The position numbers and the translations under genes are program-made. Shown one piece after another: positions 23,601-26,100 of a DNA stretch of 26,100 nt. Origin of the DNA: an uncultured bacterium. GTDB lineage: Bacteria > Cyanobacteriota > Vampirovibrionia > Gastranaerophilales > Gastranaerophilaceae. Location: the NCBI GenBank assembly GCA_902464375.1, contig CABQIM010000012.1, positions 1 through 26,100 on the forward strand. The letters are read 5' to 3'. Within the stretch, counting starts at the first letter, position 1. Each line of letters starts with the position of its first letter. The notes below the pieces were generated by a model. The model was not told where the DNA came from. It saw only the letters and a program-made list of their open reading frames with translations, and made no database searches.

Positions 23601-23985
23601 AAAACAGCTTGAAATGTTCTGCGATTTATTAATTGCACACTCTTACGCAAACATGGGCATCTTTAAGAAAGCTGAAATAATATACAATGACATTCTTACA
23701 CAATCAGAAGAAGCCGCCATTGCAGCCATTGCTACAATCACAAAATACTTTATTGCAAAACTTTATCTAACTGAAAATAAAAATAGTGAAGCTCTTATCT
23801 TAATTAATGATACTCTCGCTTTTTTGCAGAAATACAATAACCAATTCAAGGTAATGTACGTTCTGTTTGAAAAATTATTTATTGAAACAGCTCAGACAAT
23901 GGAGCTTGACAATATTGATGTAGAAACAGAAGAACAAAAACTTTCATTAGAAAATTCTAATGGCAAATTTGCCCGACTACTCTAA
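20692..23985 (+). CDS. Zinc-ribbon / degenerate cyclase / STAND-like ATPase / helical-repeat protein
   Basis: The protein has 1097 residues. (1) Residues 1-70 hold twelve Cys in CxxC pairs (C3/C6, C17/C20, C28/C31, C40/C43, C51/C54, C65/C67): three zinc ribbons. (2) Residues about 84-258 resemble a class III nucleotide cyclase, but the first metal Asp is replaced (RFAAL instead of LFADI, A94) while the second may remain (YND, D135), so activity is doubtful. (3) Residues about 300-480 look like an AAA_16/STAND ATPase: Walker B is clear (TILIEDFENLDD, 435-446) but the P-loop is degenerate (SSNLGVKTS, 332-340). (4) The rest is helical, TPR-like. No Shine-Dalgarno sequence precedes the ATG, and the -10 lies 7 nt before it. 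It is divergent from the MotAB/ZorAB-like operon. I infer a sensor or scaffold ATPase. Confidence 0.75.
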   Translation: MKCSKCKREIPNNTKICPYCHKVLALECPNCHSVGESPVCEKCGYIILTKCSKCGRTVSTAANKCKCGFPTKTSVAYQECESDEFASVIVRFAALRQIRNILGSQELFSKFYFRLRNLLIAQLSGVECKIIIYNDIFTINLNKELSLPTSANKAVRLALKIANAFCELNTKVLEELAIPLKLEITIIKKSASDLLENMSINNNVKLLTVKKESKKYLKGLQVNLDQYIQDCVNKDFKTDSLYSIEENGQQLMFYEILLDSYIVPPNETSADTPAEIQKKHEISKIQPTTKEPEDIYGVKIFDINAKCKFEKSTATQIFDSFKENKIISLRTSSNLGVKTSDIANYYTSKDIKVLHAVCSEEMTYKPWGIFEQLFKDYYNLSFHSSLIPQDFAIKRFSALIDLVKFKPRNAATPEDARFAYMEDFGAFLASLKNCTILIEDFENLDDTSIQTLELYFDQFKTLNATFIFTTNQNIALHTKLKGLLRTPNYTEYTIQASSLESLLDGIKEEASDFIKSFYFEKIKENFNGSYLYFNHALKFLLEKNIIVSFENRLLLKGNQSIMLPNSLEGLIKARLKHLSKDMDASMILAYSTYLGARMDFAMLTKLGIKDVIKSAKKLIDADFAFCRDNVLYINNYNLVKPVIDSSIKPQVNEFLSKNILANLAKGLDNTTTLFILGKLSIFKEEYLLLWKNSQFAMATGDYDAYLKNCLGFLSLIEHISHNIPAEDIENNKREVYQNILMSLYNYSPSKIYSIENILLIDAMNENNNDKIVKLSNLMLQGALISANYTDALTLLHNILSRMQNPTLLVEGSVNTKFLLLSLINIEILFNIGDFEQCVETANDILAVLKPEIIEKIKPASFSTNFFVNHLMETFRLAAFAKLMLMDDELDNFFDAISIALNAELPDKECILAIRDFIAGKSYHAGDIENSTPFAKVVYLILQEFEHHSDDYKAFAQNIYQAKLLAADIHQKQLEMFCDLLIAHSYANMGIFKKAEIIYNDILTQSEEAAIAAIATITKYFIAKLYLTENKNSEALILINDTLAFLQKYNNQFKVMYVLFEKLFIETAQTMELDNIDVETEEQKLSLENSNGKFARLL

Positions 23986-24021
23986 TTTCATATTGTCTTA
24001 GCCACACAGCCTTCTATAGAA

Positions 24022-24111
24022 TTATTTTCCAAATTTTTCGCAAAGAGTTGGAATACCGATTAATGCTAAATAAAAAATACCGCCAAATAATACTAAATTT
24101 AAAATATCCAT
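24022..24111 (-). CDS. Single-pass membrane microprotein, 29 residues
   Basis: A short frame on the minus strand from an ATG at 24111 to TAA at 24022-24024. A clear AAAGGAG (24127-24121) lies 9 nt upstream. The peptide is one hydrophobic helix (VLFGGIFYLALIGIP) with a short N-terminus and a C-terminal CEKFGK tail, so it is probably a membrane peptide. It resembles in form small membrane subunits or stress peptides, but no family is recognised. It is convergent with the ATPase gene. The 316-nt gap 23986-24301 otherwise holds only AT-rich promoter-like DNA. Confidence 0.55.
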   Translation of the reverse strand: MDILNLVLFGGIFYLALIGIPTLCEKFGK

Positions 24112-24301
24112 TTTTTCATTCTCCTTTCAGAATGGTAAATATACTCACAACGACTATACCTACCACTCGCTTATATTTAGTTAATTCCACATTTTCAAAA
24201 TTAATAACGCTTTTTGAAGAAAAATTTTACAATTCTTAACAAACTCATGTTTACATTGATATCATTTTGAGTGTACAATTATATAAGGAGGCTTTATAAG
24301 A

Positions 24302-24946
24302 TTGAGTAAAGGCTACGAAAATTTCAATAATATGGAAACTTCCTTTAGAAAATCCACACTAATACAGGAAAGAATCGGACTGGTTTCTACACATATGTAT
24401 AAGCAGTTTCTGGATTATCAACACGCAACAATGAATACTACAGAGATTTTTGCGGAAATGATTGATAACCTGAAAGCGACTGCAGATTCTCTTAAGCAAT
24501 CTTTTGCGGCACGTGGTGTTACAACAGAAAACATTTATGTTGAGCATGACAAAGATAAAACTGTTGTTATTATTAACATTTTGTGGCACACAATCAGCCT
24601 CACAACACGTTGTAATTACGAACCGCAAGCATTATTTAGAGAAAGTGCTCCACCAATGTTTTCCGGTCGTATTATGGCAATAAACGGAAATTATAACGAG
24701 CTTATGGAAGGAATTACATCAAGAAATGATATGATGCAGGTACTACTTGACAAAGAAGTTGCATCATTGTTCGTTCCGGCTGATAAAACACAAAATTCTA
24801 TTTTTAAAATAAGACACCTTGCAAACAGAGAATTTTTCTTAAATTCTTCTGATGCATCCAGAGAATTTGTACTCAAAGTAATTGAAACAATTTGTGGCGG
24901 TGGTCTGTACCACGAAGAAGGTTCAAGAAAGAGTTTTAATATTTAA
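24302..24946 (+). CDS. Protein of unknown function, 214 residues
   Basis: The chosen start is a TTG at 24302, because AAGGAGG (24285-24291) lies 10 nt upstream. The first in-frame ATG, ten codons later, would be 40 nt away from it. The N-terminal ~75 residues look helical (QFLDYQHATMNTTEIFAEMI, LKATADSLKQSF), followed by a mixed alpha/beta region (TVVIINILWHTISL) and a C-terminal KVIETICGGGLYHEEGS segment. There is no signal peptide or membrane helix. I do not recognise the family. It lies upstream of rpsP with a 187-nt gap containing structured leader RNA, so it is probably a separate unit. Confidence 0.75.
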   Translation: MSKGYENFNNMETSFRKSTLIQERIGLVSTHMYKQFLDYQHATMNTTEIFAEMIDNLKATADSLKQSFAARGVTTENIYVEHDKDKTVVIINILWHTISLTTRCNYEPQALFRESAPPMFSGRIMAINGNYNELMEGITSRNDMMQVLLDKEVASLFVPADKTQNSIFKIRHLANREFFLNSSDASREFVLKVIETICGGGLYHEEGSRKSFNI

Positions 24947-25010
24947 AAAAAATTAACAATGCGTAAATTCTACTTGATTTACGGGTGTATTTATGATTAT
25001 TTATTAGTAT

Positions 25011-25104
25011 GGATAGGTTGTATCCTCTTAGACCTATTCAATCTAAGAATAAGCGGCTAGATTCTTAGGAGTAACAAAGGGGTTGCTAAAGTCAAGTTTA
25101 GCAA
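25011..25104 (+). other. Structured rpsP leader with mutually exclusive hairpins
   Basis: Possible stems are GGATA/TATCC (25011-25015/25021-25025) versus ATAGGT/ACCTAT (25013-25018/25032-25037), and CTTAGA/TCTAAG (25027-25032/25042-25047) versus CTAAGAAT/ATTCTTAG (25043-25050/25061-25068). A third stem, TTGCTAAA/TTTAGCAA (25083-25090/25097-25104), lies 30 nt before the rpsP start. The alternative pairings suggest an RNA switch or an autoregulatory site; no known riboswitch class is recognised. Confidence 0.5.
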
Positions 25105-25133
25105 TATCCCAAAATTTGAGAAGGAATAAAAAA

Positions 25134-25511
25134 ATGTTAAAAATCAGATTAAAAAGATTGGGCGCAAAGAAAGCTCCTACATACAGAGTTATCGTAATCA
25201 ACTCAACTACAAAAAGAGAAGGTAGACCTATCGAAGAATTAGGTTACTACAACCCTAAAACAAAAGAAATGAAGTTGAACAAAGAAAGCGCTTTAGCTTG
25301 GATTTCTAAAGGTGCACAACCTACAGATACAGCTAAGTACTTGATTACTAACTGCAACGATGATGGTACATTAAACTACAAAAAATCAGAAGTTGTTAAA
25401 CTTTCTAAAAAAGCTCAAGCTAAGAAAGCTGAAGAAGAAGCTAGAAAAGCAGAAGAAGCTGCAAAGGCTGCTGAGGAAGCTGCTCAAGCTGAAGAAACTC
25501 CTGCAGAATAG
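25134..25511 (+). CDS. rpsP: 30S ribosomal protein bS16
   Basis: bS16 of the small ribosomal subunit, 125 residues. The N-terminal ~80 residues are typical (MLKIRLKRLGAKKAPTYRVI, NSTTKREGRPIEELGYYNP, AWISKGAQPTDTAKYL). An unusual C-terminal tail of about 35 residues is made almost only of Ala, Glu and Lys (KKAEEEARKAEEAAKAAEEA), probably one helix. The ATG at 25134 follows AAGGA (25121-25125); an upstream in-frame start at 25083 lies inside the leader hairpin and is rejected. The next gene is not rimM or trmD as in many genomes; a terminator follows directly. Confidence 0.97.
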   Translation: MLKIRLKRLGAKKAPTYRVIVINSTTKREGRPIEELGYYNPKTKEMKLNKESALAWISKGAQPTDTAKYLITNCNDDGTLNYKKSEVVKLSKKAQAKKAEEEARKAEEAAKAAEEAAQAEETPAE

Positions 25512-25527
25512 TATAAAATCATTTTAT

Positions 25528-25562
25528 AAAAACGCCTTCCAATATTTGGAGGGCGTTTTTGT
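25528..25562 (+). terminator. Rho-independent terminator of rpsP
   Basis: AAAAACGCCTTCCAA (25528-25542) and TTGGAGGGCGTTTTT (25546-25560) form a 15-bp stem with one T-G pair, a 3-nt loop and a T-rich end. Confidence 0.92.
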
Positions 25563-25641
25563 TATTAGAGCACAATTAGATTTTTAAAATTTATTGTAAA
25601 CATATGTAAAGATTGCTGTATAAATAAGCAAGTTTTGATTG

Positions 25642-25647
25642 TATAAT
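25642..25647 (+). promoter_or_regulatory. -10 box of the FRG-repeat gene
   Basis: A perfect TATAAT about 45 nt before the ATG at 25692. No convincing -35 is seen at the normal distance. Confidence 0.5.
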
Positions 25648-25691
25648 GCATTTATAAGAATGTGTATCAGTATGTGGAAGGTAGGGATAAT

Positions 25692-26100
25692 ATGATAAAC
25701 CCAATTAGTTTTAGAGCAGTTGAAGCTCCAGTTTTGAATCCTGTAAAGAAGGAAGAAGCACAAAATACAGAAGTAGTTACTAATCCAATTAGTAATGAAG
25801 CTTCATTTAGAGGTGCGGATGCTCTTGCAGCTTATAATAAAGCAATTTTAGCAACAGCTGCAAACACAGAAGAAGCAACTAAGGCTCCAGCTTTTAAAGG
25901 TGAAGAACCTGCGACAGAAGAAGCTCCTAAAAATGCGCCAGCTTTCAGAGGTGAAGAGCCTGCTGCAGAAGAAGCTCCTAAAGACGCGCCTGCATTCAGA
26001 GGTGAAGAACCTGCTGCAGAAGAAGCTCCTAAAGACGCGCCTGCATTCAGAGGTGAAGAGCCTGCTGCAGAAGAAGCTCCTAAAGACGCGCCTGCATTCA
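25692..26100 (+). CDS. FRG-repeat protein (partial, runs off the window)
   Basis: The frame is open from the ATG at 25692 to the end of the window (136 codons). AAGGTAGGG precedes the start. The N-terminus MINPISFRAVEAPVLNP has the (I/V)(N/S)F motif; SFRGADA follows in the 40s. From residue 65 the protein is built of 17-residue units, APAFRGEEPAAEEAPKD and variants, four complete and one cut by the window end. No signal peptide or membrane segment is seen. It is very rich in Ala, Glu and Pro, so probably extended and disordered. Function is unknown; the repeated F(K/R)G could be a binding or sorting motif. Confidence 0.85.
   Translation, partial: MINPISFRAVEAPVLNPVKKEEAQNTEVVTNPISNEASFRGADALAAYNKAILATAANTEEATKAPAFKGEEPATEEAPKNAPAFRGEEPAAEEAPKDAPAFRGEEPAAEEAPKDAPAFRGEEPAAEEAPKDAPAF
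25884..26100 (+). repeat. 51-bp coding tandem repeat
   Basis: Units are at 25884-25934, 25935-25985, 25986-26036, 26037-26087 and 26088-26100 (partial). Units 3 and 4 differ by one silent base (GAA/GAG), while unit 1 is the most diverged (FKG, ATEE, PKN). The array therefore appears to be expanding at its right side. Confidence 0.92.

Overview
The window is AT-rich and gene-dense and looks chromosomal. The best guess is an uncultured gut-type Vampirovibrionia (Melainabacteria, Gastranaerophilales-like) bacterium. The reasons are AT-rich codon use, a fermentative fused AdhE with no respiratory genes in view, and several lineage-type small proteins with an N-terminal (I/V)(N/S)F motif or repeated F(K/R)G motifs. 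This placement is inference; no rRNA gene is present to confirm it.

Left part (1-9100) is mostly housekeeping. It starts with the tail of an unknown gene and a small F-motif protein. tsaD (minus strand) then lies divergent from obg, with a GC-rich folded repeat between them. obg is followed by a putative lipoprotein gene and tadA. A strong promoter drives a TIGR02757/DUF2400 gene (carrying an in-frame GC-rich repeat), a membrane TPR protein gene and pheA. pnp follows with its own promoter and terminator.

Middle part (9100-16750) is more accessory. It holds an orphan HELRH zincin-like protein, a 76-residue GerE/LuxR-type DNA-binding protein, a 405-residue coiled-coil protein and a fused aldehyde/alcohol dehydrogenase AdhE with an apparent internal ribosome binding site at its domain junction. 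A 57-residue small protein (minus strand), a 156-residue unknown protein and an SDR oxidoreductase follow.

Right part (16750-26100): a 59-bp tandem repeat array lies just upstream of bioB, which is followed by a two-gene short-chain chromate transporter. The transporter's 3' end overlaps a minus-strand two-gene MotAB/ZorAB-like channel operon. Divergent from that operon, through a 61-bp promoter region, is a 1097-residue zinc-ribbon / degenerate nucleotide-cyclase / STAND-like ATPase / helical-repeat protein. This three-gene block is the most interesting candidate system: a membrane ion-channel pair next to a signalling ATPase, with no flagellar genes and none of the known Zorya effector genes in view. 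Then come a 29-residue membrane microprotein, an unknown 214-residue gene, rpsP with a structured leader, and the start of a protein made of 17-residue FRG repeats that runs off the window.

Regulation visible in the sequence: -10 boxes of the form ACTATAAT recur. Two genes (tsaD and the 1097-residue ATPase) have the -10 only 6-7 nt before the ATG and no Shine-Dalgarno sequence, suggesting leaderless mRNAs. Two F-motif genes share an ACTAGCAAATT box at identical distance from their -10.
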